NCBI RefSeq assembly: GCF_021044565.1
Contig: NZ_CP087997.1
Coordinates: forward strand, 2,232,001-2,296,000
From: Subtercola endophyticus
GTDB taxonomy: Bacteria > Actinomycetota > Actinomycetes > Actinomycetales > Microbacteriaceae
Reading direction: 5' to 3'
Length of the DNA: 64,000 bases
Both the position numbers and the translations under genes were made by a program. A model generated the notes under the pieces. The model made no database searches. It was not told where the DNA came from and was given only the letters and a program-made list of their open reading frames with translations. Every line of letters starts with the position of its first letter. Within the stretch, counting starts at the first letter, position 1. Shown piece after piece: positions 1-10,250 of this stretch.

Positions 1-971
1 ACGAACATCGAGCTACGTTCGAGCTCGGCGAGAAGGCTCGTGGTGTCGGCGTCGTCGAACAGAGCGCCGACAAGTTCGACGCTCATCGTGTCGAGCAGCG
101 ACAGGCGCAGCAGGGCCTGCCGTCGCTGCGGCGCGAGGGCGGCCAGCACCTCCTCGCCGAGGTAGTCGGCCACCAGGCGGTCGGAGCCGGTGAACGCGGC
201 GACGAAGGTCTCGGAGTCGAGCCGAGTGCGCAGGGTGACTCCGGCGAGCAAGAGTCCGGCCATCCAGCCTTCGGTGCGGCTCACGAGCGCACGCACGCTG
301 TCGGTGCCGATGGTGCGCCCGGTGACGCGTTTGAGCAGTTCTGACGAGTCGGCGAAGCTCATCGCCAGGTCGGCCTGCCGTAGTTCGACGTGGTCAGGGC
401 GCAACCGGTGTCTCGAGGCGAAACCGACATCAGAGCGCGACGCGACGACCGTGTGCACGTTCGGTGGCGCGGAGTCGACGAACCGCCCCAGATCGGTCAG
501 CAGCTTCTGATTCGAGAGGTGATGCAGATCGTCGAGCACAAGTACCGTCTCGCCGACCTCGCTCAGGGAGAGCGTCAGCGCCTCGATCAGCGGCTGGCCG
601 AGCCCGCCATCGCCGAGCGCCACGAGGGGCGCCAGCTCGGAGAAGTCGGGGGTGCTGCCGTCGAGATCGCTGCCTGCGCGCCCGCCGCCTGCGGGCCCGT
701 CCCCTGCGGGCCGGTTGCCTGCGCGCCCGCTACCGTCGAGCTCGGCGAAGAGCCGGCGCGCGAAATGAGCGGCGTCGTCGTCAGCCTCGTCGAGAGCGAG
801 CCACACCACTCGCAGCTCCGGATGCCCGGCCACCCACTGCGCGAGCAGCACGGATTTGCCGGAGCCCGCCTGCGCCACCACCACCGCGAGGGGCGCGCTC
901 AAGACCGCATCGAGCCGCTGGCGCAGCGGAATACGGTCGATGACATGTTCTGGCATGACGCGGGAGGTCAC
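1..971 (-). CDS. LuxR/MalT-type signal-transduction ATPase, N-terminal part (runs off the window)
   Basis: This is the N-terminal part of a large STAND-type ATPase regulator; the gene continues past base 1, so the expected C-terminal LuxR helix-turn-helix is not seen. Reading the minus strand, a Walker A motif (AQAGSGKS) lies about 30 residues in, followed by the Walker B-like VLVLDDLHHL and by the LSLLD...LL.ELERSSMF region typical of MalT-like proteins. I place the start at GTG 971; ATG 956 is an in-frame alternative, and homology-like residues (SRLLVTSRV) upstream of 956 favour the longer form. A 60-bp array of 15-bp units (676-735) inserts a Gly/Ala/Pro pentapeptide run between the Walker A region and the next helix. 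Such regulators usually activate catabolic or antibiotic genes; the target is unknown. Confidence 0.8.
   Translation of the reverse strand, partial: MTSRVMPEHVIDRIPLRQRLDAVLSAPLAVVVAQAGSGKSVLLAQWVAGHPELRVVWLALDEADDDAAHFARRLFAELDGSGRAGNRPAGDGPAGGGRAGSDLDGSTPDFSELAPLVALGDGGLGQPLIEALTLSLSEVGETVLVLDDLHHLSNQKLLTDLGRFVDSAPPNVHTVVASRSDVGFASRHRLRPDHVELRQADLAMSFADSSELLKRVTGRTIGTDSVRALVSRTEGWMAGLLLAGVTLRTRLDSETFVAAFTGSDRLVADYLGEEVLAALAPQRRQALLRLSLLDTMSVELVGALFDDADTTSLLAELERSSMF
676..735. repeat. 15-bp tandem array (4 units) inside the LuxR-type ATPase
   Basis: Four 15-bp units begin with GCGCGCCC or GCGGGCC and lie end to end. On the minus strand they encode the pentapeptides RAGNR, PAGDG, PAGGG and RAGSD. 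The reading frame is kept. Confidence 0.85.
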
Positions 972-1091
972 GAGCAAGCGGCTTTCTGATGGCGCGGGTG
1001 CCTCCAGTGTGCCAGATGTCGTACCTCTCGTACGATGCGTGGCGCGCGGGCCGAACGTACCGTCTACTTCATCATCCCTTCTGGAGGCATC

Positions 1092-2954
1092 ATGGCTGCG
1101 GCACCCTTCGACTCGGCGGAGTTTCCCTTCGCAGATACTCGTGACTTCGAAAACGCCGAGCGCGGTTACCTCGGCACCCTCGACTCGGGTCAGATTCTCA
1201 ACAGCGCCGGCGAGGCGGTGTGGAACGCCGACTCGTATTCGTTCATCACCGGCGAGGCGCCGCCCACCGTGCATCCGAGTCTCTGGCGGCAATCGAAGCT
1301 CGTGGCGATGCACGGCCTCTTCGAGGTCATCCCCGGCATCTACCAGGTGCGCGGGTTCGACCTCTCGAACATCACCTTCGTCGAGAGCGACAGCGGCGTC
1401 ATCGTCATCGACCCGCTGATCTCCACCGAGACGGCCGCCGCCGCACTGGGGCTCTACCGCGCACACCGAGGCGAGCGACGCGTGGTGGCAGTCATCTACA
1501 CGCACTCGCACGCCGACCACTTCGGCGGAGTAAAGGGTGTGACCAGTCAGGCCGAGGTCGATTCGGGTGACGTCGCGATCTACGCTCCCTCTGGCTTCAT
1601 GGAGCACACCGTCGCCGAGAACCTCTACGCCGGAACCGCGATGGGCCGCCGCGCCGGGTACATGTACGGCGCCGCCCTGCTACGAAACAAACGCGGCGGA
1701 GTGGGCGCGGGCCTCGGCCAGACGACCTCGACCGGAACGGTCACACTGATCGCACCCACGGTCGAGATCACCACAACGGGCGAGACGCACACCATCGACG
1801 GCGTACGCGTGGAATTCCAGATGGCGCCGGGCACCGAAGCGCCGAGCGAGATGCACTTTCTCTTTCCCGACCTGCGAGCGCTGTGCATGGCCGAGAACGC
1901 CACTCATACGCTGCACAACCTGCTCACGCTGCGCGGCGCCCTCGTGCGCGACCCGCACGTCTGGGCCGGCTACCTGACCGAAGCCATCGTTCGATACGGC
2001 GACAAGGCGGATGTCGCGTTCGCGTCGCACCACTGGCCCACCTGGGGCGAAGAGAACATCGTCGAGTTTCTCGAGACGCAGCGCGACCTCTACGCCTACC
2101 TGCACGATCAGACTCTGCGCTACCTCAACCAGGGGTATAACGGGGCCGAGATCGCCGAGCTGATAGAGCTTCCGCCGGCACTGGCCGCGAGCTGGAGTAC
2201 GCACGGCTACTACGGCAGCATCAGCCACAACGTGAAGGCGATCTACCAGCGATACATGGGCTGGTACGACGGCAACCCGGCCCGCCTCTGGCAACACACC
2301 CCCGCTGAGAAGGCCGTGCGTTACATCGATTTCATGGGCGGCGCCGACGAGGTGGTTCGTAAGGCGCGCATCGCCTTCGACGAGGGCGACCTGCGCTGGG
2401 CCGCCGAAGTGCTCGACCACGTGGTGTTCGCCGAGCCCGGGCATGCCGCCGGCAGCGCGCTGCTCGCCGACACACTCGAACGGCTCGGATTCGGCAGCGA
2501 GAACGGAACCTGGCGCGACGCGTACCTCTCGGGTGCGATGGAGCTGCGCACCGGCAACTTCGGCACGCCCGTCTCCTCCACCTCGGCAGACCTGCTCGCT
2601 GTGCTGTCGATCGAGCAGTTCTTCGACGCGATCGCCATTCAGATCGACGGGCCGCAGGCGTTCGACCTGAACCTCTCTATCACCTGGGTGCTCACCGACC
2701 CGGGGCCGGCTGCATCACCGCAGAGCTATCGCACCACGCTGAAGAACGGCGTGTTCATCCACCAGCAGGGCGCGTCGAAGCCGAGCGATCTGACCATCAC
2801 GATGCCCCACGCCGCGATCGGTTCGCTTGCGACGGGGTCGCTGACGGGCGCGATGGATGCCGGACTCACCACCGAGGGCGACGCCACCGTTCTGGCGACA
2901 CTCTTCGGCGTGCTCTCGCCCGGCGACCCGGCCTTCAACATCGTCACGCCGTAA
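1092..2954 (+). CDS. Alkylsulfatase, metallo-beta-lactamase fold (SdsA1/YjcS family)
   Basis: The protein is predicted to hydrolyse alkyl sulfate esters such as SDS, releasing sulfate and the alcohol. The zinc-binding motif THSHADH (H138, H140, D142, H143) is intact, and the N-terminus (RDFENAERGYLGT, then a long stretch before the beta-lactamase fold) matches linear alkylsulfatases. ENATHTLHNL near residue 268 supplies further metal ligands, and the last ~130 residues form the SCP2-like lipid-binding domain of the family. At 620 aa the length is usual. I chose ATG 1092 because GGAGG lies five bases upstream; a reading frame from 1035 exists but has no such site. No secretion signal is evident. 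The gene is monocistronic and convergent with the exporter at 3042, separated by a strong hairpin. Confidence 0.9.
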   Translation: MAAAPFDSAEFPFADTRDFENAERGYLGTLDSGQILNSAGEAVWNADSYSFITGEAPPTVHPSLWRQSKLVAMHGLFEVIPGIYQVRGFDLSNITFVESDSGVIVIDPLISTETAAAALGLYRAHRGERRVVAVIYTHSHADHFGGVKGVTSQAEVDSGDVAIYAPSGFMEHTVAENLYAGTAMGRRAGYMYGAALLRNKRGGVGAGLGQTTSTGTVTLIAPTVEITTTGETHTIDGVRVEFQMAPGTEAPSEMHFLFPDLRALCMAENATHTLHNLLTLRGALVRDPHVWAGYLTEAIVRYGDKADVAFASHHWPTWGEENIVEFLETQRDLYAYLHDQTLRYLNQGYNGAEIAELIELPPALAASWSTHGYYGSISHNVKAIYQRYMGWYDGNPARLWQHTPAEKAVRYIDFMGGADEVVRKARIAFDEGDLRWAAEVLDHVVFAEPGHAAGSALLADTLERLGFGSENGTWRDAYLSGAMELRTGNFGTPVSSTSADLLAVLSIEQFFDAIAIQIDGPQAFDLNLSITWVLTDPGPAASPQSYRTTLKNGVFIHQQGASKPSDLTITMPHAAIGSLATGSLTGAMDAGLTTEGDATVLATLFGVLSPGDPAFNIVTP

Positions 2955-2979
2955 CCGGCGATTCGCGTCGGCGCGGTAC

Positions 2980-3023
2980 TTCGGCGCTCCCGCGGTGGTT
3001 CGAACTACCGCGAGAGCGCCGAA
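2980..3023. terminator. Long hairpin between convergent genes, probable bidirectional terminator
   Basis: TTCGGCGCTC (2980-2989) pairs perfectly with GAGCGCCGAA (3014-3023), and inside it CGCGGT pairs with ACCGCG, with one C/A mismatch between the two stems. It lies between the stop codons of two convergent genes. It lacks a long T run, so it may act as an RNA-stability or bidirectional barrier rather than a classical terminator. Confidence 0.65.
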
Positions 3024-3041
3024 ACACCGCAGATTCACGCG

Positions 3042-4778
<1,737 letters not shown>

Positions 4779-4836
4779 CTACCTGAATGATATTCGACCG
4801 GTGGCCGGTATGACAGCGCGGCCCTAGGCTGGGCGC

Positions 4837-5832
4837 ATGACCGACTCGCCCGCGAAAGTCGCCGCCATCGTGTACAACCCCATCAAGGTCGACCTCGCCG
4901 TGTTGCGCAAGAACGTCGAAACCGAGGCCGCGGCCGCCGGCTGGGGCGAGACGCTCTGGTTCGAGACCACTGTCGACGACAGCGGCCAGGGCGTCACGAA
5001 GCAGGCCCTCGAACGAAATGTCGACCTCGTCATCGCTGCGGGCGGCGACGGTACCGTGCGCGCGGTCGCCGAAGGGATGCACGGCTCGGGAACCCCGCTG
5101 GCTCTGTTGCCCAGCGGCACCGGCAACCTGCTCGCCCGCAACCTCAAGCTCACGCTGAACGACATGCCGGTCTCGGTGCGCACCGCCTTCGTCGGAGACG
5201 ACCGCCCCATCGATTTGGGGCTGATCGACATCGAGCGCACCGACACCACCCGCGACCGGCACGTCTTCGTCGTCATGGCGGGCATGGGCATCGACGCGAA
5301 GATGATCGAGAACACCAACGACGACCTCAAGAAGAAGGCCGGCTGGATCGCCTACATCGGCGCCGTCGTGGTGTCGCTGCGCGACAAGCGCGAGTTGCAC
5401 CTGAGGTACACGCTCGACGGTGTGAAGGGCCGCCGGCACACCGCGAACACCATCATCATCGGCAATTGCGGCTCGTTACCCGGCAACATCCTGTTGCTGC
5501 CCGACGCCGTGGTCGACGACGGGTTGCTCGACGTGCTGGTCATCCGCCCCGCCGGGTTCTTCGGCTGGGTGCGCGTATGGACGAAGGTCGCCATCATCAA
5601 CCGCGGCCGCGGTGGCGCTTCTGGCGGCGACACCGCCGGGCAAGACCCCGCGCCCCGCAACCGCAACGACCCCGAACTGCGCTACCGCACCGGCAAACGC
5701 CTCGTGGTGCGGCTGAGCCGGCCCGAGCTGATCGAGATCGACGGCGACACCCTCGGCGAGGCGACCGCGTTCAACGCCTGGGTCGAGCCCGGCGGTCTCA
5801 CCGTGCGCGTTCCCGCGACTCTTCCGGCCTGA
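4837..5832 (+). CDS. Diacylglycerol/sphingoid-type lipid kinase (DagK family)
   Basis: Predicted ATP-dependent kinase of diacylglycerol or a related lipid, acting at the inner face of the membrane. The nucleotide-binding motif GGDGT is at residues 69-73, followed by LPSGTGNLLARNL, both hallmarks of the DAGK catalytic domain; the C-terminal half is the beta-sandwich seen in DgkB and YegS (MAGMGIDAKMI, NCGSLPGNILLLPDA). Length (331 aa) is typical. A Gly/Asp-rich loop (GGASGGDTAGQD) around residue 265 is probably unstructured. The gene is divergent from the exporter at 3042-4700. Its last 13 codons, with stop, are duplicated in frame just downstream (5857-5895), with only synonymous differences. 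Confidence 0.85.
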   Translation: MTDSPAKVAAIVYNPIKVDLAVLRKNVETEAAAAGWGETLWFETTVDDSGQGVTKQALERNVDLVIAAGGDGTVRAVAEGMHGSGTPLALLPSGTGNLLARNLKLTLNDMPVSVRTAFVGDDRPIDLGLIDIERTDTTRDRHVFVVMAGMGIDAKMIENTNDDLKKKAGWIAYIGAVVVSLRDKRELHLRYTLDGVKGRRHTANTIIIGNCGSLPGNILLLPDAVVDDGLLDVLVIRPAGFFGWVRVWTKVAIINRGRGGASGGDTAGQDPAPRNRNDPELRYRTGKRLVVRLSRPELIEIDGDTLGEATAFNAWVEPGGLTVRVPATLPA

Positions 5833-5895
5833 CCGGTCGAGAGCCGCCACTCTGCCGGCCTGACGGTCCGCGTGCCAGCTACTCTTCCGGCCTGA
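5794..5895 (+). repeat. In-frame duplication of the lipid kinase 3' end including its stop codon
   Basis: Copy 1 (5794-5832) and copy 2 (5857-5895) both read GLTVRVPATLPA followed by TGA, and the second stop is exactly 63 bases after the first, so the frame is kept. All seven base differences lie at third codon positions and none changes an amino acid. The last 17 bases of copy 2 are also the antisense end of the next gene (5879-6271). Confidence 0.85.
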
Positions 5896-6271
5896 AGTCC
5901 GCCAGCTCGAACACGGCTTGGTCGGCCTTGCTGAACGCGAACCGCAACCGGATGATCGCGCCGAAGACGATCGGATGCTTACGCCGCACGATCGAGGCCC
6001 CACGCGCGTGGTCGTCGCCCGTGAGGCGCCGGGCGGTCGCCAGCCGCACCGGGCCGGTGGCCTTTCCGCGGTTGGTGCCGGCCGACACCTTCACGGTAGG
6101 AAAGTTGCGAATGCGCTTCGCCTTGCCCGACTCCCCGTCGGTCATCACGTAGATCACGTCGCCGCTGCGCGTTGGCGTCACCGGAGTCGCCACCCAGCTG
6201 CCGTCGCGCTTCTGCGTCTGCAGAATGATCGCCGACCCCGTCGTCACCACATCTAGATCTGCTGCAGCCAT
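5879..6271 (-). CDS. PPOX-class (pyridoxamine-phosphate-oxidase-like) flavin or F420-binding protein
   Basis: A 130-aa split-barrel protein resembling the PPOX class of F420- or FMN-dependent enzymes. Seen in the sequence: an N-terminal strand set with TGSAIILQTQKRDGSWVATPV, then DVIYVMTDGESGKAKRIRNFPTVKVSAG, the arrangement in which the conserved K/R pair contacts the cofactor phosphate. The substrate is unknown; mycobacterial relatives reduce F420-linked substrates. Its last codons (FRPEE) are read from the strand opposite the duplicated lipid kinase tail, so this C-terminus may be a recent product of that duplication. It converges with the kinase gene. Confidence 0.75.
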   Translation of the reverse strand: MAAADLDVVTTGSAIILQTQKRDGSWVATPVTPTRSGDVIYVMTDGESGKAKRIRNFPTVKVSAGTNRGKATGPVRLATARRLTGDDHARGASIVRRKHPIVFGAIIRLRFAFSKADQAVFELADFRPEE

Positions 6272-6455
6272 GGCCGCCTCCCGCCCTCACTCGAATGTTA
6301 CGCGGTAGAACCGTCGGAGCTGACGCCGCATCCCCGCGTATTGTCGCCATGTCGCCGCTGCTCCGACGTAAGCGACACCGCGGCCCTCGCGCGCGCCACG
6401 CGAGGAAGCCCGAAGCGATCGCGGTAGGTCGCTGCCACAATCGCGGGGACGCGAA

Positions 6456-9400
6456 TCAGGCGGGCATGGCGGCGTCGACGAGCGTGATGAAGGCGCTGAG
6501 CTGAGCGAGGGCGGCGATGCTGGAGGGGAGGTGTTCGGTGAGCGCCGGTGAGTAGACGAGGTAGGCCGCCCATTGGGCCCTCGAGATGGCGACGTTCAGC
6601 CGATTGGCGAGCAGCAAGAACTCCAGGCCCCGCGGAACGTCGTCTGCCGACGATGCCGCGAGCGAGACGATCGCGACGACGGCCTCCTGCCCCTGAAAGG
6701 TGTCTACCGTTCCCACGCGCACGTCGGATAGGCCGGCGGCACGCAAACGCTCGCGAATGAGCTGCACCTCGGCGTTGTACGGAGCGACCACGATGACGTC
6801 GTGCTGGTCTGACGCCCGGCTCGCGCCCGATTCGGTGAAGCGCCGCCCGACCGTCTGCTCGACCAGCCCGACGACGGCCTCGGCTTCGGCAAGCGACTGC
6901 GTCACGTCACCCGAATGGATGATCGGCACGGCGTGCAGCCCGGGCTCCACTCCCTCGAGCTCACGTTCGGGTGCCGCCGAATGCAGCAGCCCGTCGTACG
7001 AAAGCCGCGACACCGGCTCGCACAGCGCCGGATGCAGACGCCGCGTCGCCTCGAGAAAATACCCGAACTCCGGCGGCAGTACATTGTGGCCGGCGTTGAG
7101 CCAGCCCAGTGCCGATTCGTCGACCGGCTCGGGGTGCGTGCCCTGACTCACCTGCGGCAGCTGCTGCGGGTCGCCGAGCAGCAGGATCCGTTTCGCCGAG
7201 ACGCTCGCCGCGATCGTGGCAGCGAGCGAGAACTGCCCGGCCTCATCGATCACCAGAAGGTCGAGGCTGTCACGGGCCACGGCGTCGCTGTTGGCGAAGT
7301 TCCACTGGGTTCCGCCGTAGACCATTCCTCCGGGCTGCTGCACGAACGCCGCGGTGTTCTTGTCGGTAAGCGCCGTGAAAGCGGGCGGAACCGGAGCTGC
7401 CGCCGAACCCGGCGTTGTCGCGGCCTTCTGCTTCTTACCCACGAGCGCCGCCGGCAACCCCGCGTCGATCACGCCCGCGAGCATGTTCTCGACCGTGGCG
7501 TGCGACTGCGCCACCACCCCGACCTTCCAGCCGTGCTCGAGCACCAGGTCGCGAATGACGCGCGCGCCCGTGTAGGTCTTTCCGGTGCCGGGCGGCCCCT
7601 GCACGGCGATGTACGACCGGTCGAGGTTCAGCAGCGAGGCGACGATGGCGCGCACCGTGTCGGGGTCACGATGAAGACCGGGCCCGGTGACCGACCCCGC
7701 CGCGGGTTCGCGGATGCGGCCCGAATCGGTGGCACATGCGTGGCCCGAATCCGCTGCACCCGAGGCTCGCAGACGCGGCGGCAACCGGCGCAGAATGTCG
7801 AGTGCGGAATCCGGAACCATGGCCGGCAGGTGCGCCAGAACCTGGGCGCCCCACTCTGCGATGGCCGCCCGAACCTTCTCGGTCTTCGGCGGGCTCGGCG
7901 GCGTCACGGCGAGCGGCAGCTGGTCGTACGTCGCGGCACCGGTCGCCAGTCGTTCGACCAGCGAGAACCGCCCGTCGGGCAGCTCGGTGAAGCTGACCCG
8001 GTCGTGGGTCGGGCGCGTACCGGGGCCACGGCCGGCCGGGGGCTCGGGCAGCGGAGGGTGGGGCGGGTCGAACAGCACGAAGGGCGACGCCGTGCCCGAG
8101 AACCGGCTGCCGGGGGCGGCCTGGCCCGTGACGATCAGCTCGCGCGAGGCGTTGCGCGCCGACCCGACAATCGACCAGTCGCGCACGACAACGGCGGAGT
8201 CGATGACGAACACGTCTCGCGTGTCGGCCCACTCGTCGACGGGGCTCTTCAGCCGGTCGAAGTGCTCCCACCAGAAGCTCTTGTCTTCGCGGCGGTGGTA
8301 GTCGATCGCCGCAGCCGCAAGGGCGACGGCCGTCTGGTCTGGCGTGCGCAGCGCAGGGTCGACGCCCGCGATCTGGGCGGCCAGCGCGACGTACACCGGG
8401 TCGGGCTCGCGTTCGAGAACGGCGACCAGCGCGAGCTGCCCCGCGTGCTGCCCGGCGAGCTCGCTCGCCGGCGCCGCGAGCCCCGCCTGCACGCTTTTCT
8501 CCCCGACCCGCTCGATCTGCGCCACCTGCTCGAGCAGCCAGTCCCGCAATCGCAGCGTCGAGAGGCAGTCGTACTCGTTGTAGCGGGCGATGTCGGCCAG
8601 AACGGAGGCCGCGGCATCCATTTCGCCGTCGGCCACCAATTCGGTGTAGCGCACGTATTCGGCCACCGAATCGGCCGCGGTCGCTGTGCCGATGCGTGCG
8701 TGCGAACCCATGTAGAGCGGCTCGAGTTTCTTCAGCGAGTAGCTTCGGCTGCCGATGCGCAGCCCCTGACGTACGACGGGGTACAGATCGACCAGCACAC
8801 TGTTGCGCAACAGATCGTCGACCTGCTCTTCGCCCACACCGTGCCGCGCCGCGAGCAGCAAGAGGTGCGTGCGCTCGTACGAGGCGTAGTGGTAGATGTG
8901 CAGGTCGGGATGCTCGGCCCGCCGCGCACGAACGAACTCGAGAAACTCGATCAAAGCCCTGCGCTCGCCCGCGAGGTCGTGCGCCCAGAAGGCCCGGAAC
9001 GACCCGTCGGCCAGGGTCACGCCGAACAGGTAGTCGAGCCCCCACAGGCCGGCCTCCTGATGCAGCGGATCACCCTCGAAATCGAAGAACAGGTCACCCG
9101 CACTCGGTCGGGGCACCGCGGCGAGCGCCGCCGTATTCACGACAGCGAACGGCACCGGATGCCCGGGGGTCGCCGGTTCGAGCTGCATCGCCGCCTGCGC
9201 CCGCAGCCCGGCGAGTGTCGACTCCGAGACGCCGTCGACCGGCTGTACCCGCGCCGCCAGCTCGTCGATACTCTCGACGCCGGCGCGCCTGAGTTTGGCA
9301 CGCTGCGTGAGCTTCATGCCCGCGACGAGCAGTACATCACGGTGCAGCTGCACGTGCTCGCTGCACGTCGCACACCGCCCGCAGGCGGAGTATCGGGGGT

Positions 9401-10025
9401 CGCCCCAGGGCGTCGGCTCGGTGTCGGCGACGCGCTCGTCGATGATTCGCTGCAGCCGTTCGCGGCGTTTGCGGTAGACCGGAAGGATGTCGCGCAGACG
9501 GTGTGAGCTCGTCTCGCCGTCGCCGAGCCAGAGGTGCACGCGCTCCCCCAGGTCGAAGCCGAGCAGGGTGAGCTGGTCGCTGTAGGCGGCGAGCTGCAGC
9601 AGGGCGGTGATCTTCGCCTTTCGGGCGAGTTTGGTGTCGTAGACCTCGTAACGGCCGTCGGGCCCTCGAATGATGAAGTCGGCGTACCCGAGCATTCGCC
9701 CGTCGTAGAACGCCGCCTGAAAGACGACCTCGGCGCCTCCCTTCAGTGCCCGCAGAGTCGACTCGGTGGCGATCTCGATCTCGTCGAACGTGGGCCGCTC
9801 GATCTCGACGACCTGCCGCGAGGCACGGAGGTCGGCCAGCACCCGCTGCTCGTGTCGGTCGCCCAGTTGCCCGGCACGCAGCAGCATGGCGTCTTCGACC
9901 TCGGGCGGCGTCGGGATTCGCCCGAGCCTCGCGTCGAGCTTACGCATCAGCGCCCACTCGCATACCGACGCGGCAGTGAGGTCGCTCGCCGAGTAGACGA
10001 CCGGGCCGGTCTCGCGAACGATCAT
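6456..10025 (-). CDS. TM0106-type RecB-like nuclease fused to superfamily 1 DNA/RNA helicase
   Basis: A 1189-aa fusion probably acting in DNA repair or processing. The N-terminal ~480 residues carry a RecB-like nuclease (YEVYDTKLARKA supplies the D...K pair), a four-cysteine cluster (CGRCATC plus partners, likely zinc or Fe-S) and the RNase H-like segment DFEGDPLH. The C-terminal part is an SF1 helicase: Walker A GPPGTGKT near residue 806, the helicase motif II segment DEAGQFSLA, motif III GDPQQLPQ, and late motifs TVDTFQGQEAVV and NVAISRAQ. A loop near residue 660 is Pro/Gly-rich. I chose ATG 10025 (MIVRETG), which matches the usual start; 16 further codons upstream are open. It diverges from the XRE regulator at 10251. 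Confidence 0.88.
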   Translation of the reverse strand: MIVRETGPVVYSASDLTAASVCEWALMRKLDARLGRIPTPPEVEDAMLLRAGQLGDRHEQRVLADLRASRQVVEIERPTFDEIEIATESTLRALKGGAEVVFQAAFYDGRMLGYADFIIRGPDGRYEVYDTKLARKAKITALLQLAAYSDQLTLLGFDLGERVHLWLGDGETSSHRLRDILPVYRKRRERLQRIIDERVADTEPTPWGDPRYSACGRCATCSEHVQLHRDVLLVAGMKLTQRAKLRRAGVESIDELAARVQPVDGVSESTLAGLRAQAAMQLEPATPGHPVPFAVVNTAALAAVPRPSAGDLFFDFEGDPLHQEAGLWGLDYLFGVTLADGSFRAFWAHDLAGERRALIEFLEFVRARRAEHPDLHIYHYASYERTHLLLLAARHGVGEEQVDDLLRNSVLVDLYPVVRQGLRIGSRSYSLKKLEPLYMGSHARIGTATAADSVAEYVRYTELVADGEMDAAASVLADIARYNEYDCLSTLRLRDWLLEQVAQIERVGEKSVQAGLAAPASELAGQHAGQLALVAVLEREPDPVYVALAAQIAGVDPALRTPDQTAVALAAAAIDYHRREDKSFWWEHFDRLKSPVDEWADTRDVFVIDSAVVVRDWSIVGSARNASRELIVTGQAAPGSRFSGTASPFVLFDPPHPPLPEPPAGRGPGTRPTHDRVSFTELPDGRFSLVERLATGAATYDQLPLAVTPPSPPKTEKVRAAIAEWGAQVLAHLPAMVPDSALDILRRLPPRLRASGAADSGHACATDSGRIREPAAGSVTGPGLHRDPDTVRAIVASLLNLDRSYIAVQGPPGTGKTYTGARVIRDLVLEHGWKVGVVAQSHATVENMLAGVIDAGLPAALVGKKQKAATTPGSAAAPVPPAFTALTDKNTAAFVQQPGGMVYGGTQWNFANSDAVARDSLDLLVIDEAGQFSLAATIAASVSAKRILLLGDPQQLPQVSQGTHPEPVDESALGWLNAGHNVLPPEFGYFLEATRRLHPALCEPVSRLSYDGLLHSAAPERELEGVEPGLHAVPIIHSGDVTQSLAEAEAVVGLVEQTVGRRFTESGASRASDQHDVIVVAPYNAEVQLIRERLRAAGLSDVRVGTVDTFQGQEAVVAIVSLAASSADDVPRGLEFLLLANRLNVAISRAQWAAYLVYSPALTEHLPSSIAALAQLSAFITLVDAAMPA

Positions 10026-10194
10026 GCCCCGACGATACCGCCCACCCCCGACACCCTCCCGCCGCCGCGTCATTGGCGGGAGGGGCGGCAGCGGGAGCGT
10101 GTCTCGAAACGGCGCAAGGTCGGCCAGATCGCGCTCACGGGTTCAGGAGCGGGCGCTCCACAATGAGGAGGCACCGGTACACGTATCGGAAGGC

Positions 10195-10238
10195 AAGCGT
10201 GGCGAACAGGCGAAGCGAACAAGCGTGGCGAGCAGGCG
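10195..10238. repeat. Direct repeat in the leader of the XRE gene
   Basis: An 18-bp unit (AAGCGTGGCGAACAGGCG) recurs at 10221-10238 with one change, with a partial AAGCGAAC between. It ends just before the GGGGAGA ribosome-binding site of the gene at 10251. Confidence 0.7.
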
Positions 10239-10250
10239 GGGAGAGCAGGC

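Noticed and set aside
7666..9045. Long arginine-rich minus-strand frame
   Set aside because: It is a shadow of the nuclease-helicase gene in another frame; composition is Arg/Ala-biased as expected for such shadows.
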